Positions 34,702 to 43,690 of a DNA stretch of 64,000 nucleotides are shown here, one piece after another (the stretch's first letter is position 1; every line of letters begins with the position of its first letter). Source of the stretch: Actinocatenispora sp963815125 (GTDB taxonomy: Bacteria; Actinomycetota; Actinomycetes; Mycobacteriales; Micromonosporaceae); contig CAWFFM010000002.1 in the NCBI GenBank assembly GCA_963815125.1, positions 1,426,001 through 1,490,000 of the forward strand. Reading direction: 5' to 3'. Under the pieces are notes generated by a model that worked only from the letters and a program-made list of their open reading frames with translations, made no database searches and was not told where the DNA came from. The position numbers and the translations under genes were made by a program.

Positions 34702-36891
34702 ATGGATGTCCCCGCCGGCAACGCGGTGCCCGAGCAGCTCTCGTCGGAGCCGTCGACGCGCGAACCGGAGCCGACGGGTCCGGCCGCGCCGGAGCCCGCC
34801 GGGCCGGAGTCCGCCGGGCCGGCGGAGGAGCCGTTGCCGGAGGGCCGGTTCCTCAACCGTGAGCTGTCCTGGCTGGAGTTCAACGCCCGGGTCCTGGCCC
34901 TCGCCGAGGACCGCACCCTGCCGCTGCTGGAGCGGGCCCGGTTCCTGGCCATCTTCGCCAGCAACCTCGACGAGTTCTACATGGTGCGGGTGGCCGGGTT
35001 GCAGCGGCGGCTGGTCACCGGGTTGACCCTGCGTACCCCGGACCGGATGCCGCCGCGCGAACAGTTGGAGCTCATCGCGCAGCGCTCCACCGAGCTGGTC
35101 GCCCGGCACGCGGCCTGCTTCGCCGACGACGTACAGCCGGCGCTGGCCGAGGCCGGCATCCGGATCCTGCGCTGGACGGATCTGACCGACGAGGACCAGC
35201 GGTGGCTGCGAGGGTACTTCAGCGACCAGGTCTTCCCGGTGCTGACGCCGCTGGCGGTGGACCTGGCGCACCCGTTCCCGTACATCTCCGGTCTGTCGCT
35301 GAACCTCGCGGTAGTGGTGCGCTCCCCCGGCGACGGGACTGAACGCTTCGCCCGGGTGAAGGTACCCAACAACGTGCCGCGGTTCGTGGTGGTGCAGCGG
35401 CCGACGGGCGGGCGTTCGGCGTACCTGCCGCTGGAGGAGCTGATCGCCGCGCACCTGGACCAGTTGTTCGATGGCATGGAGATCGTCGACCACCACCTGT
35501 TCCGGGTCACCCGCAATGCCGATCTGGAGGTCGAGGAGGACCGAGACGAGGACCTGTTGCAGGCTCTGGAACGGGAACTGGCGCAGCGGCGGTTCGGGCC
35601 GGCCGTCCGGCTGGAGGTGGCCAGCACCATCACCGAGCACGTACTGGACCTGCTGGTACGCGAACTGGACATGGACAGTCCGGTGGTGGTGCGGGTGCCG
35701 GGTCTGCTGGACCTGGCCGCGCTGGGGCAGGTGGCCGACACCGCCGACCGCGACGACCTGGGCACCCCACCGTTCGTACCGGTGACTCCGAAGGCGTTCG
35801 GCGAGGGTGAGACGCCGCGCAGCGTGTTCGCCGCGCTGCGGGACGGCGACGTGCTCGTGCAGCACCCGTACCATTCGTTCTCCACCACGGTGCAGCGGTT
35901 CGTCGAGCAGGCGGCCGAGGATCCTGGGGTACTGGCCATCAAGCAGACCCTGTACCGCACCTCCGGAGACTCGCCGATCGTGGATGCTCTGATCAGCGCG
36001 GCCGAGGCCGGCAAGCAGGTGGTCGCGGTGGTCGAGATCAAGGCCCGGTTCGACGAGGAGGCCAACATCAGCTGGGCCCGGGCGCTGGAGAAGGCCGGCT
36101 GTCACGTGGTGTACGGACTGGTGGGTCTGAAGACACACTGCAAGGTCGCGCTGGTGGTACGCGCGGAGAGCGGCGGGATCCGCCGCTACTGCCATCTGGG
36201 CACCGGCAACTACAACCCGCGTACCGCCCGCGGCTACGAGGACTTCGGGCTGTTCACCGCCGACCCGGAGATCGGCGCCGACGCCACCGACCTGTTCAAC
36301 GTGCTCACCGGATACAGCCGGCAGACCGACTACCGTCGGCTGCTGGTGGCGCCGCACGGCATCCGGCAGGGCATCGTGGCCCGCATCGAGCAGGCCACCG
36401 CCCGGGCCCGCGACGGGCAGTCCCCCCGGATCCAGTTCAAACTGAACGCGATCGTGGATGAACGGGTGATCGACGCGTTGTACCGGGCCAGTCAGGCCGG
36501 GGTGGACGTCGACCTGGTGGTACGCGGTATCTGTGCGCTGCGGCCCGGCGTGACGGGACTGTCGGAACGGATCCGGGTCTGTTCGATCCTGGGCCGGTTC
36601 CTGGAGCATTCCAGGGTGTTCCGGTTCATCGGCGGTACCGACGACGGTATCGACGAGTTCTGGGTCGGTTCGGCCGACCTGATGCACCGTAACCTGGACC
36701 GTCGGGTGGAGGCACTGGTCCAGGTGACCGACCCGGGTGTCCGCGCCGAACTGGCTGAGGTGCTGGATGCCGCAGTGGCCGACCGTACGGCCGGGTTCGA
36801 CCTGGCGGCCGACGGCACCTGGCACCGGCGTACCGGCGACGACCTGGTCGACATGCAGGAGGCCCGGCTACGCCGGCTCATCGCCGAATGA
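34702..36891 (+). CDS. ppk: Polyphosphate kinase 1
   Basis: Reversible synthesis of polyphosphate from ATP, 729 residues. N-terminal domain FLNRELSWLEFNARV, then IFASNLDEFYMVRVAG (near residue 88), HPYHSF, LYRTSGDSPI, and the catalytic C-terminal domains. His479 in KTHCKVALV and His636 in RFLEHSRVF correspond to the two essential His of E. coli PPK; HLGTGNYNPRTA is also conserved. The first 45 residues are a Pro/Glu/Ala-rich extension. ATG 34702 is chosen; a second ATG four bases later is out of frame. In mycobacteria mutT1 and hupB follow ppk; here leuD is next. Confidence 0.97.
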   Translation: MDVPAGNAVPEQLSSEPSTREPEPTGPAAPEPAGPESAGPAEEPLPEGRFLNRELSWLEFNARVLALAEDRTLPLLERARFLAIFASNLDEFYMVRVAGLQRRLVTGLTLRTPDRMPPREQLELIAQRSTELVARHAACFADDVQPALAEAGIRILRWTDLTDEDQRWLRGYFSDQVFPVLTPLAVDLAHPFPYISGLSLNLAVVVRSPGDGTERFARVKVPNNVPRFVVVQRPTGGRSAYLPLEELIAAHLDQLFDGMEIVDHHLFRVTRNADLEVEEDRDEDLLQALERELAQRRFGPAVRLEVASTITEHVLDLLVRELDMDSPVVVRVPGLLDLAALGQVADTADRDDLGTPPFVPVTPKAFGEGETPRSVFAALRDGDVLVQHPYHSFSTTVQRFVEQAAEDPGVLAIKQTLYRTSGDSPIVDALISAAEAGKQVVAVVEIKARFDEEANISWARALEKAGCHVVYGLVGLKTHCKVALVVRAESGGIRRYCHLGTGNYNPRTARGYEDFGLFTADPEIGADATDLFNVLTGYSRQTDYRRLLVAPHGIRQGIVARIEQATARARDGQSPRIQFKLNAIVDERVIDALYRASQAGVDVDLVVRGICALRPGVTGLSERIRVCSILGRFLEHSRVFRFIGGTDDGIDEFWVGSADLMHRNLDRRVEALVQVTDPGVRAELAEVLDAAVADRTAGFDLAADGTWHRRTGDDLVDMQEARLRRLIAE

Positions 36892-36929
36892 CCGGCCGGG
36901 CCCCGCGGGCGCGGGCCCGGCCGGAAGGC

Positions 36930-37526
36930 TCAGACCGACACGTCCAGCCGGGGCGTGAACGAGGGCCGACGGGCCTCGTAGGCGGCGATGTCGGACTCGT
37001 GGCGAAGGGTCAGTCCGATGTCGTCGAGACCCTCCAGCAGCCGCCACCGGGTGAAATCGTCCAGCGGGAAGTCCCAGTGCCGACCGCCGGCACGGACCTG
37101 GCGCTCGAGGAGGTCGACGGTGATCTCGGTGCCGGGGTCGCGCTCCACCAGTTCCCAGAGGGTGTCGACGGCCGACTGTGGCAGCTGTACCGGCAGCAGC
37201 CCGCCCTTGAGTGCGTTGCCCCGGAAGATGTCACCGAACCGTGGTGCGACGACCGCCGCGAATCCGTAGTTCTGCAGCGCCCAGACGGCGTGCTCCCGGG
37301 AGGATCCGGTACCGAAGTCGGGGCCGGCGATCAGGACCGTCCCGCCGGCGTACTCCGGGCGGTTGAGTACGAACTCCGGGTCGGAACGCCAGGCCGAGAA
37401 CAACCCGTCCTCGAAGCCGGTACGGGTGACCCGCTTCAGGTAGACGGCCGGGATGATCTGGTCGGTGTCCACATTGGAGCGTCGCAGCGGCACTCCGGTG
37501 CCGGTGTGTACGGTCAGCTTCTCCAT
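36930..37526 (-). CDS. leuD: 3-isopropylmalate dehydratase small subunit
   Basis: Partner of LeuC in isomerising 2-isopropylmalate to 3-isopropylmalate (and citramalate to 3-methylmalate). NVDTDQIIPAVYLKRV, AGPDFGTGSSREHAVWAL and RFGDIFRGNALKGGLLP are diagnostic. 198 residues. ATG 37526 overlaps the leuC stop (TGATG), giving translational coupling and equal synthesis. Acts in leucine and, here, citramalate-derived isoleucine synthesis. Confidence 0.98.
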   Translation of the reverse strand: MEKLTVHTGTGVPLRRSNVDTDQIIPAVYLKRVTRTGFEDGLFSAWRSDPEFVLNRPEYAGGTVLIAGPDFGTGSSREHAVWALQNYGFAAVVAPRFGDIFRGNALKGGLLPVQLPQSAVDTLWELVERDPGTEITVDLLERQVRAGGRHWDFPLDDFTRWRLLEGLDDIGLTLRHESDIAAYEARRPSFTPRLDVSV

Positions 37527-38959
37527 CACTGTGCCCCCTGTAGGTCGCTGCGCGACTGAGCCCCCGGTAGGTCGCCGGGCGCGGCCAGGTGCCCGGCGAC
37601 CGCGGTGGCGGCGGCCACCTGTGGCGAGACCAGGTGGGTACGCCCGCCGCGACCCTGTCGACCCTCGAAGTTGCGGTTGGAGGTGGATGCCGAGCGTTGG
37701 CCCGGCTCGAGTACGTCGGGGTTCATGCCCAGGCACATCGAGCAGCCGGCGAACCGCCATTCGGCACCGGCGGCGGTGAACACCTCGTGCAGTCCTTCGG
37801 CCTCGGCTGCCTCCCGGACCTTCGCCGAGCCCGGCACGACCAGCATCCGTACCGTCCCGGCGACCTGCCGGCCGGCGATCACCTCAGCGGCGGCACGCAG
37901 GTCCTCCAGTCGCCCGTTGGTGCAGGAGCCGACGAAGACCACGTCCACCGCGACGTCGCGCAGCGGGGTACCGGCGGTCAGCTGCATGTACTCCAGGGCC
38001 CGCCGTACCCCGGCCTGTTCCACCGGATCAGGGTAGGACTCCGGGTCGGGTACCGACGCCGACAGGGGCGCGCCCTGCCCGGGATTGGTTCCCCAGGTGA
38101 CGAACGGCTCGACGGTGCCGGCGTCGATGCTGACCTCGGTGTCGAAGACCGCGTCGTCGTCGGTGGCCAGTCCGCGCCAGTATTCCAGCGCGGCGTCCCA
38201 GTCGGCGCCCTGCGGCGCGTTCGGTCGACCCTTGAGGTAGCCGAAGGTCGTCTCGTCGGGCGCCACCATGCCAGCGCGGGCACCCCATTCGATGGACATG
38301 TTGCAGATGGTCATCCGGCCCTCCATGGAGAGTTGCCGGATGGCCTCCCCGCGGTACTCCACCACGTGGCCCTGGCCGCCACCGGTACCGACCTGGCTGA
38401 TCAGCGCGAGGATCAGGTCCTTGGCGGTGACACCGGGCCGGAGCGACCCGGTGACGTTGACCGCCATGGTGCGCGGCCTGGTCTGCGGCAGGGTCTGGGT
38501 GGCGAAGACGTGCTCGACCTCGCTGGTACCGATCCCGAACGCGAGCGAGCCGAAGGCACCGTGGGTGGAGGTGTGCGAGTCGCCACAGACGATGGTCATG
38601 CCCGGTTGGGTGACTCCCAGCTGGGGTCCGATCACGTGCACGATGCCCTGTTCGGCGTCGCCGAGTTGGTGAAGCGGGATCCCGAACTCGGCGCAGTTGC
38701 GCCGCAGTGTCTCCAGTTGGGTGCGCGACACCGGGTCAGCGATGGTGAGCAGGGTGTCGGTCGGCGTGTTGTGGTCCTCGGTGGCCAGGGTCAGGTCGGG
38801 CCGGCGTACCCCTCGACCGGCGAGCCGCAGGCCGTCGAACGCCTGCGGGCTGGTCACCTCATGGATCAGGTGCAGGTCGATGTAGAGCAGGTCGGGTTCG
38901 CCCTCGGCGGACCGTACGACATGCGCGTCCCAGATCTTCTCGGCGAGTGTGCGCCCCAT
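37526..38959 (-). CDS. leuC: 3-isopropylmalate dehydratase large subunit
   Basis: Aconitase-family subunit, 477 residues, carrying the [4Fe-4S] cluster. MGRTLAEKIWDAHVV is the start, DLHLIHEVTSPQAFDGL and GDSHTSTHGAFGSLAFGIGTSE follow, and the cluster Cys lie in VGSCTNGR and CSMCLGMNPD. ATG 38959 is divergent from the IclR gene with only 42 bases between the two starts, so one short control region serves both. The open frame continues far upstream on this strand but that part is antisense to other genes. Confidence 0.98.
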   Translation of the reverse strand: MGRTLAEKIWDAHVVRSAEGEPDLLYIDLHLIHEVTSPQAFDGLRLAGRGVRRPDLTLATEDHNTPTDTLLTIADPVSRTQLETLRRNCAEFGIPLHQLGDAEQGIVHVIGPQLGVTQPGMTIVCGDSHTSTHGAFGSLAFGIGTSEVEHVFATQTLPQTRPRTMAVNVTGSLRPGVTAKDLILALISQVGTGGGQGHVVEYRGEAIRQLSMEGRMTICNMSIEWGARAGMVAPDETTFGYLKGRPNAPQGADWDAALEYWRGLATDDDAVFDTEVSIDAGTVEPFVTWGTNPGQGAPLSASVPDPESYPDPVEQAGVRRALEYMQLTAGTPLRDVAVDVVFVGSCTNGRLEDLRAAAEVIAGRQVAGTVRMLVVPGSAKVREAAEAEGLHEVFTAAGAEWRFAGCSMCLGMNPDVLEPGQRSASTSNRNFEGRQGRGGRTHLVSPQVAAATAVAGHLAAPGDLPGAQSRSDLQGAQ

Positions 38960-38966
38960 CTCACTT

Positions 38967-38999
38967 CTCCCACGATATGGACTTCCCGAATGATGGGAG
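38967..38999. promoter_or_regulatory. Candidate operator in the leuC/iclR divergent promoter
   Basis: Inverted repeat CTCCCA (38967-38972) and TGGGAG (38994-38999) around CGATATGGACTTCCC. The position, between the divergent starts, fits autoregulation and leuCD control by the adjacent IclR protein, as known for NdgR and LtbR. A related sequence (CGATA-n5-TTC, ATGAT-nn-GAG) occurs before leuB at 51937-51961. The binding protein is inferred. Confidence 0.45.
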
Positions 39000-39001
39000 G
39001 T

Positions 39002-39712
39002 ATGTTTCGGCTTGTGGGACACAGTATCAGTGGAGTCGGGGTTCTCGACAAGGCCGTGACGATTCTTGAGGCGTGCGTCGACGGCGCGAGCCTCGCCGAG
39101 CTCGTCGAGCGCACCAAGCTTCCGCGGGCCACCGCACACCGGTTGGCCCAGGCCCTGGAAACGCATCGCATGCTGGTCCGCGACCAGCAGGGGCGGTGGC
39201 GTCCGGGTCCGCGGCTGGGTGAATTGGCCAACTCCGCACCGGATGTGCTGCTCACCGCCGCCGAACCGGTTCTGACCGCACTGCGTGACCAGACCGGCGA
39301 GAGCGCCCAGATGTATCTGCGGCGGGCTGACGAGCGCCTCTGCGTCGCTGCAGCCGAACGGGCCAGCGGCCTGCGCGACACGGTGCCGGTCGGCTCGGTG
39401 CTGCCGATGACGGCCGGCTCGGCCGCTCAGATCCTGCTGGCCTGGGAGCCGCCCGAGGCGGCGCTGCCGCTGCTGCCGCGCTGCAAGTTCACCGCACGGA
39501 CGCTCGCCGAGGTCCGACGGCGGGGCTGGTCGCAGAGCGTGGCCGAACGTGAGGCCGGCGTGGCATCGGTGTCCGCACCGGTACGCGACCGTACGGGCCG
39601 GGTGATCGCCGCGGTCAGCGTCTCCGGACCGATCGAGCGGCTCGGTCGCCGCCCCGGTGACCGGCATGCGATGGCCGTGGTACGCGGCGGACAGCGACTG
39701 TCCGGCCTGTAA
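39002..39712 (+). CDS. ndgR: IclR-family regulator (NdgR/LtbR-type)
   Basis: Transcription factor of about 236 residues, closely resembling Streptomyces NdgR and Corynebacterium LtbR, regulators of leucine genes. The winged helix-turn-helix occupies about residues 13-70 (SGVGVLDKAVTILEAC, LAELVERTKLPRATAHRLAQAL), and the effector domain contains ERASGLRDTVPVGSVLPM, RRRGWSQSVAEREAGVASVSAP and SVSGPIERLGRRPG. ATG 39002 has GGGAGG only one base upstream; GTG 39014 matches homologue starts better, so the start is uncertain. It is divergent from leuC. Expected to control leuCD, leuB and itself. Confidence 0.9.
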   Translation: MFRLVGHSISGVGVLDKAVTILEACVDGASLAELVERTKLPRATAHRLAQALETHRMLVRDQQGRWRPGPRLGELANSAPDVLLTAAEPVLTALRDQTGESAQMYLRRADERLCVAAAERASGLRDTVPVGSVLPMTAGSAAQILLAWEPPEAALPLLPRCKFTARTLAEVRRRGWSQSVAEREAGVASVSAPVRDRTGRVIAAVSVSGPIERLGRRPGDRHAMAVVRGGQRLSGL

Positions 39713-39721
39713 CCCCTGTTC

Positions 39722-39761
39722 GCCGAAGGGCCGTCGACCACAAGGTCGACGGCCCTTCGGC
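39722..39761 (+). terminator. Strong hairpin terminator after the IclR gene
   Basis: Perfect 18-base inverted repeat (GCCGAAGGGCCGTCGACC and its complement) with loop ACAA, starting nine bases after the stop at 39712. No T-tract. Confidence 0.85.
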
Positions 39762-39964
39762 AGCTCTCGGCACGGTGCTCGGTGGACCGGTGGACCTCGA
39801 TTCCACAAATGGCAGGCTCCCGCCATGGCATATTTACGGATATTGTCGACACATTCGCCATGTCTTACGATTCGGACATCGGTCGACGTCAATGATGACG
39901 ACGCCTGTCGCAACGGTCCTCCGGGCCGGATCCCTGCGTCGACCGGACGGAAAGGACCCGTCAG

Positions 39965-41563
39965 ATGGCTCGACGCCTCCTGCACACCCTCGCGGTGGGC
40001 CTGGCCGCCGGCGCACTCGCCGCGGCCGGCGCGCTCACCACACCCACGGTCGTGGCCGCCGCACCGGCACCCGAGAAGCACGCCGCGGCAGTCGACTACA
40101 CCGGCATCCTCGCCCTGAACAACTGCTCCGGCGCACTGGTCCGGGTACCCGGTTCCAGCGACGACGACCCGGCCCTGGCCCTCACCAACGGCCACTGCAG
40201 TGAGAAGGGGATGCCCGACCCGGGCACGGTCAACGTCAACCAGCCGTCGAGCCGTACGTTCGACCTGCTCGCCCCGGACGGCCAGAGCACCCTGGGCACG
40301 CTGACCGCCAACGAGATCCTGTACAACACGATGACCGACACCGACGTCACGTTGTACCGGCTCAACACCACGTACCGGCAGATCCTGCAGACCTACGACA
40401 CGCCGGCACTGGAGCTGTCCACCACCCACCCGACGCAGGGCAGCGACATCGACGTCATCTCGGGCTACTGGCAGCGGACGTACTCCTGCTCCATCGACGG
40501 GTTCGTCTACCGGTTGAAGGAGGACGGCTGGACCTGGAAGGACTCGATCCGGTACACCTCCGCCTGCGACACCATCGGCGGCACCTCCGGCTCGCCGATC
40601 GTCGACCCGGCCAGCGGCAAGGTCGTCGGCATCAACAACACCGGTAACGACAGCGGCGGCCAGTGCACCCTGAACAACCCGTGCGAGGTGGACGAGAACG
40701 GCAACATCACCGTCCACCAGGGCATCTCGTACGGTCAGCAGACCTACATCCTGGCCAACTGCATCGGCGCGGGCAGCACCGTCAACCTGGACGATCCCGG
40801 CTGTCAGCTGCCGAAACCGCCGACGACCGCGGTGGAACCCACCTTCGCGGGCACGGTGGCACTGAGCAACTGCTCCGGTTCGCTGGTCCGGGTGGCCGAC
40901 GCCACCGACAGCGACCCGGCGCTGGTACTGACCAACGGTCACTGCATCGAGACCGGTTTTCCGGCCGCCGGTGAGGTGATCGTGGACCAGCCCTCGACGC
41001 GCAGCTTCACCGTGCTCGACGCCAGCGGTGGCAGCCTCGGCACGGTGCACGCCAGCAAGGTCTCCTACGCCACGATGACCGACACCGACGTCACGCTCTA
41101 CCAACTGACCAGCACCTACGGGCAGATCCAGCAGCAGTACGGCATCTCCGCGCTGCCACTGGCCAGCAGCCACCCGACCCAGGGCGCGGACATCCGGGTG
41201 GTGTCCGGGTACTGGAAGAAGGTCTACTCCTGCAATGTGGACGGCTTCGTCTACCAGGTGAAGGAGGGCGACTGGACCTGGAAGGACTCGGTTCGCTACA
41301 CCCAGCCGTGCCAGGTCATCGGCGGTACGTCCGGTTCTCCGGTGATCGACACCGCGAGCGGCAATGTGGTCGCGGTCAACAACACCATCAACGAGAGCGG
41401 CGAGCAGTGCACCCTGGACAACCCGTGCGAGGTGGACGAGAACGGCAACATCACCGTCCACGAGGGCATCGGCTACGCCCAGGAGACCTACATCCTCGCC
41501 AACTGCATCTCGGGTAGCACGGTGAACCTGGACGACCCGTCCTGTCAGCTCCCGCGCCCCTAG
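39965..41563 (+). CDS. Secreted serine protease with two tandem trypsin-like domains
   Basis: 532 residues. A signal peptide (RRLLHTLAVGLAAGALAAAGAL, then APAPEKHA) precedes two copies of a chymotrypsin-fold (S1-like) domain of about 248 residues: residues 46-280 and 295-529. Copy 1 has His77 (TNGHC), Asp125/127 (MTDTDVTL) and Ser208 (GGTSGSP); copy 2 has His326, Asp373/375 and Ser456 in the same motifs, so both triads look intact. Matched Cys (NCSG, YSC, QCTL, NPC, ANC, CQLP) suggest the same disulfides in each. ATG 39965 follows GGAAAGGA. The gene is flanked by two strong hairpin terminators, so it is its own unit. Substrate unknown. Confidence 0.92.
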   Translation: MARRLLHTLAVGLAAGALAAAGALTTPTVVAAAPAPEKHAAAVDYTGILALNNCSGALVRVPGSSDDDPALALTNGHCSEKGMPDPGTVNVNQPSSRTFDLLAPDGQSTLGTLTANEILYNTMTDTDVTLYRLNTTYRQILQTYDTPALELSTTHPTQGSDIDVISGYWQRTYSCSIDGFVYRLKEDGWTWKDSIRYTSACDTIGGTSGSPIVDPASGKVVGINNTGNDSGGQCTLNNPCEVDENGNITVHQGISYGQQTYILANCIGAGSTVNLDDPGCQLPKPPTTAVEPTFAGTVALSNCSGSLVRVADATDSDPALVLTNGHCIETGFPAAGEVIVDQPSTRSFTVLDASGGSLGTVHASKVSYATMTDTDVTLYQLTSTYGQIQQQYGISALPLASSHPTQGADIRVVSGYWKKVYSCNVDGFVYQVKEGDWTWKDSVRYTQPCQVIGGTSGSPVIDTASGNVVAVNNTINESGEQCTLDNPCEVDENGNITVHEGIGYAQETYILANCISGSTVNLDDPSCQLPRP

Positions 41564-41597
41564 TTCGACGGACGCACCCGTACGGTGATCGCTCTGG

Positions 41598-41635
41598 GAA
41601 CGGCCGGTGGACGCACAAGCGTCCACCGGCCGTTC
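41598..41635 (+). terminator. Strong hairpin terminator after the protease gene
   Basis: Perfect 17-base inverted repeat (GAACGGCCGGTGGACGC and its complement) with loop ACAA, followed by TTGTG. Same loop as the hairpin after the IclR gene. Confidence 0.85.
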
Positions 41636-41688
41636 TTGTGTCCGGCCGGTACCCTGCATCAGTCGATCGGCCAGCTCCGGGAGCGCAG

Positions 41689-42309
41689 ATGACAGTCCAC
41701 GCGATGGCGCCACAGCCGGCTGCCCGCCCGCGAACCGTGACCTCGTCGGCCGGGGTACTGCTCGGACAGACCGCCGTGGGACTGGCCATGGCGGCCATCG
41801 CGGTCGCCTCGGTGAGTCTGGTGTCGGACCGCTACCACAGCGTCACCGGAGCCGCCGGCACCTCGTACGACCAGAGCCAGTACATCCTGACCGTACGGAT
41901 CTACTGCATCACCCTGATCGTGTACTCGATCATCACCGCGGTGACCAGTGCGGCGCTGGTCGTTCCGGTACTGCGGGGCAGCCGTACCGCACGGACCCTC
42001 ACCTTCATCGCCTGCCTGGCCTTCACTCTCGGAGGTCTGTGCGGCGGCTTCGCGCTCATGCTGTCCCGGCAGATGCGCTTCGGGATGAGCCATACCGACG
42101 CCTACAGCGGCAGCGAGGTCTCACCACCGTCGGTGGCCGACCTGATCGGGCCCGGGTTGTGGATCCTGCTGGTACTGCTGGCGGTGCTCCAGGTGGCCCT
42201 GGTCGTCGCGGCGGCCATGCTGCTGACCGCGAAACCGTCGGCAGCGTTCTTCGCCCGCCCGGCGGCACCGGTGCACCGCCCCGTCGGGGCACCACCAGCC
42301 GGAATCTGA
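41689..42309 (+). CDS. Hypothetical four-helix membrane protein
   Basis: 206 residues. Four hydrophobic segments are visible: VLLGQTAVGLAMAAIAVASVSLV, IYCITLIVYSIITAVTSAALVV, LTFIACLAFTLGGLCGGFAL and LWILLVLLAVLQVALVVAAAML. N- and C-termini are short and proline-rich. The loop after helix three is rich in Ser and polar residues. No family recognised. ATG 41689 with GGAG upstream; an earlier in-frame ATG at 41638 would lie in the terminator region. Next to tRNA genes but on the other strand. Confidence 0.75.
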   Translation: MTVHAMAPQPAARPRTVTSSAGVLLGQTAVGLAMAAIAVASVSLVSDRYHSVTGAAGTSYDQSQYILTVRIYCITLIVYSIITAVTSAALVVPVLRGSRTARTLTFIACLAFTLGGLCGGFALMLSRQMRFGMSHTDAYSGSEVSPPSVADLIGPGLWILLVLLAVLQVALVVAAAMLLTAKPSAAFFARPAAPVHRPVGAPPAGI

Positions 42310-42369
42310 CGTACAGCGCGGGTCGCGGTGAATGTGCTGCCAGCGAGGCCGCGCGGAGAGAGTTTTGCC

Positions 42370-42445
42370 TGGTAGCCCCGACCGGATTCGAACCGGCGCC
42401 GCCGCCTTGAGAGGGCGGTGTCCTAGGCCGCTAGACGACGGGGCC
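42370..42445 (-). tRNA. tRNA-Glu (CUC anticodon), copy 1
   Basis: Cloverleaf read on the minus strand. Acceptor GGCCCCG pairs with CGGGGCU (one G-U), anticodon stem CCGCC/GGCGG encloses CUCUCAA with anticodon CUC, T-arm loop UUCGAAU, and CCA is encoded at the 3' end. Identical to the copy at 42610. Confidence 0.95.
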
Positions 42446-42570
42446 CTAAGCACCTTCCAGCCTAGTGGACCGGTGCGCCGCCTGGCGTTTCGGGTCACCC
42501 CACGCCGGCTGCGGTAAAACCCGCACACGGGACAGCAAGGGTTCAGCAGACACCAGGAGATCCACAGGCA

Positions 42571-42599
42571 AAAGGGCCACATCGTCGATGTGGCCCTTT
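42571..42599 (-). terminator. Hairpin terminator between the two tRNA-Glu genes
   Basis: Twelve-base stem (AAAGGGCCACAT and complement) with a five-base loop; on the minus strand it is followed by T-rich sequence (CCCTTTTGCC). It would end the tRNA-Gln/tRNA-Glu transcript before tRNA-Glu copy 1. Confidence 0.75.
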
Positions 42600-42609
42600 G
42601 TGATGGTGC

Positions 42610-42685
42610 TGGTAGCCCCGACCGGATTCGAACCGGCGCCGCCGCCTTGAGAGGGCGGTGTCCTAGGCCGCTAGACGACGGGGCC
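42610..42685 (-). tRNA. tRNA-Glu (CUC anticodon), copy 2
   Basis: Identical over 76 bases (including encoded CCA) to the copy at 42370, 240 bases away. Lies 22 bases downstream of tRNA-Gln and is likely cotranscribed with it. gltX, which charges tRNA-Glu, is nearby on the same strand. Confidence 0.95.
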
Positions 42686-42707
42686 CTAGGTGGTGCGCGG
42701 ACATTTG

Positions 42708-42779
42708 CTGGGGTACCAGGACTCGAACCTAGACTAACTGGACCAGAACCAGTCGGGCTGCCAATTACCCCATACCCCA
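42708..42779 (-). tRNA. tRNA-Gln (CUG anticodon)
   Basis: Cloverleaf on the minus strand. Acceptor UGGGGUA pairs with UACCCCA, anticodon stem ACUGG/CCAGU with loop UUCUGGU (anticodon CUG), T-loop UUCGAGU, discriminator G. CCA is not encoded. Confidence 0.95.
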
Positions 42780-42828
42780 TCGGTGCCCGCGCACCGGAGA
42801 GAACTGTACCCGACGGCCCGGCGGCGGC

Positions 42829-43575
42829 TCAAATCAGGTCGGCCGCCGAGGTCATAGGGGATGTCCTCGCCCCAAACTCTGGCATAGCCATCAGCTCCGT
42901 CAAAGCGGTTATCCGTCGCACCCGGGCATCAGCACGCACCACGTCACTGCTCGAACGGTCCAACCAGACCCCACGCAGACCTGCGTCGTGCGCCGCCACC
43001 GCGTCGGTGGCCAGCTGGTCACCGACGTACAGCGTCTCCGCCGGGGGCACGCCCAGTGCCCGGCAGGCATGCCGGAAGATGCCCGGCGCCGGCTTGGCGC
43101 AGCCGGCGGTGTCCACACAGACCACGCACCGGAAATGCGCCAGCAGACCGGTTCGGTCCAGCTTCTCCCGGGCCGCGGCCTCATCGTTGTTGCTGACCAC
43201 ACCCAACGCCACGGTGGATGACAGGCCGGTCAGGCAGTCGACGACGTCGGCGAACACACGCAACGACAACTGGTGGTGCCGCCGGTACCCGGCGAACCAG
43301 CCGGCCAGCTCCTCGGCACCGGACAGCGCGGGCAGGCCGAGCCAGTCGAGCATCCCGGCCGCCCGGGCGCGTTGCTGCCCGGGGAAGTCCACCTCACCGG
43401 CCAGGAACCGGCCGAAGTGCTGTTCCTGCAGCTGATGCCAGACGTCGGCGCCGGCGGCGCACCGGTCCTCGGGCAGCCCCAGTTCGGCCAGGTAGCCGAG
43501 GATCCCGCCACGTTCGGCGGCCGAGTAGTCCAGCAGTGTGTCGTCGATGTCGAACAGCACCGCGCGCACCGGCAT
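42829..43575 (-). CDS. HAD-superfamily hydrolase (phosphoglycolate phosphatase-like)
   Basis: 248-residue phosphatase. VLFDIDDTLLDY is motif I with the nucleophilic Asp, VVSNNDE is motif II, the Lys in GCAKPAPGIF is motif III and YVGDQLATDAVAAHDAG is motif IV. The alpha-helical cap (about residues 20-95) fits class C1. Start ATG 43575, with GTG 43578 directly before it. It lies between gltX and tRNA-Gln on the same strand. Substrate unknown. Confidence 0.9.
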   Translation of the reverse strand: MPVRAVLFDIDDTLLDYSAAERGGILGYLAELGLPEDRCAAGADVWHQLQEQHFGRFLAGEVDFPGQQRARAAGMLDWLGLPALSGAEELAGWFAGYRRHHQLSLRVFADVVDCLTGLSSTVALGVVSNNDEAAAREKLDRTGLLAHFRCVVCVDTAGCAKPAPGIFRHACRALGVPPAETLYVGDQLATDAVAAHDAGLRGVWLDRSSSDVVRADARVRRITALTELMAMPEFGARTSPMTSAADLI

Positions 43576-43690
43576 CACCGCCGCCCACCGACCGGGCCGA
43601 CCGGGCCGAGAGAGCGCCGGCCCATGGGCCGGTCCGGTGACTCGTCAGCTACGACGGCCACCGGACCGGACGGCCGGCCGGACCGGATGT

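Noticed and set aside
37526..41713. A 1395-codon open frame on the minus strand running on from leuC
   Set aside because: Only the part up to 38959 is leuC. The rest is antisense to the IclR and protease genes; open opposite frames are common in high-GC DNA.
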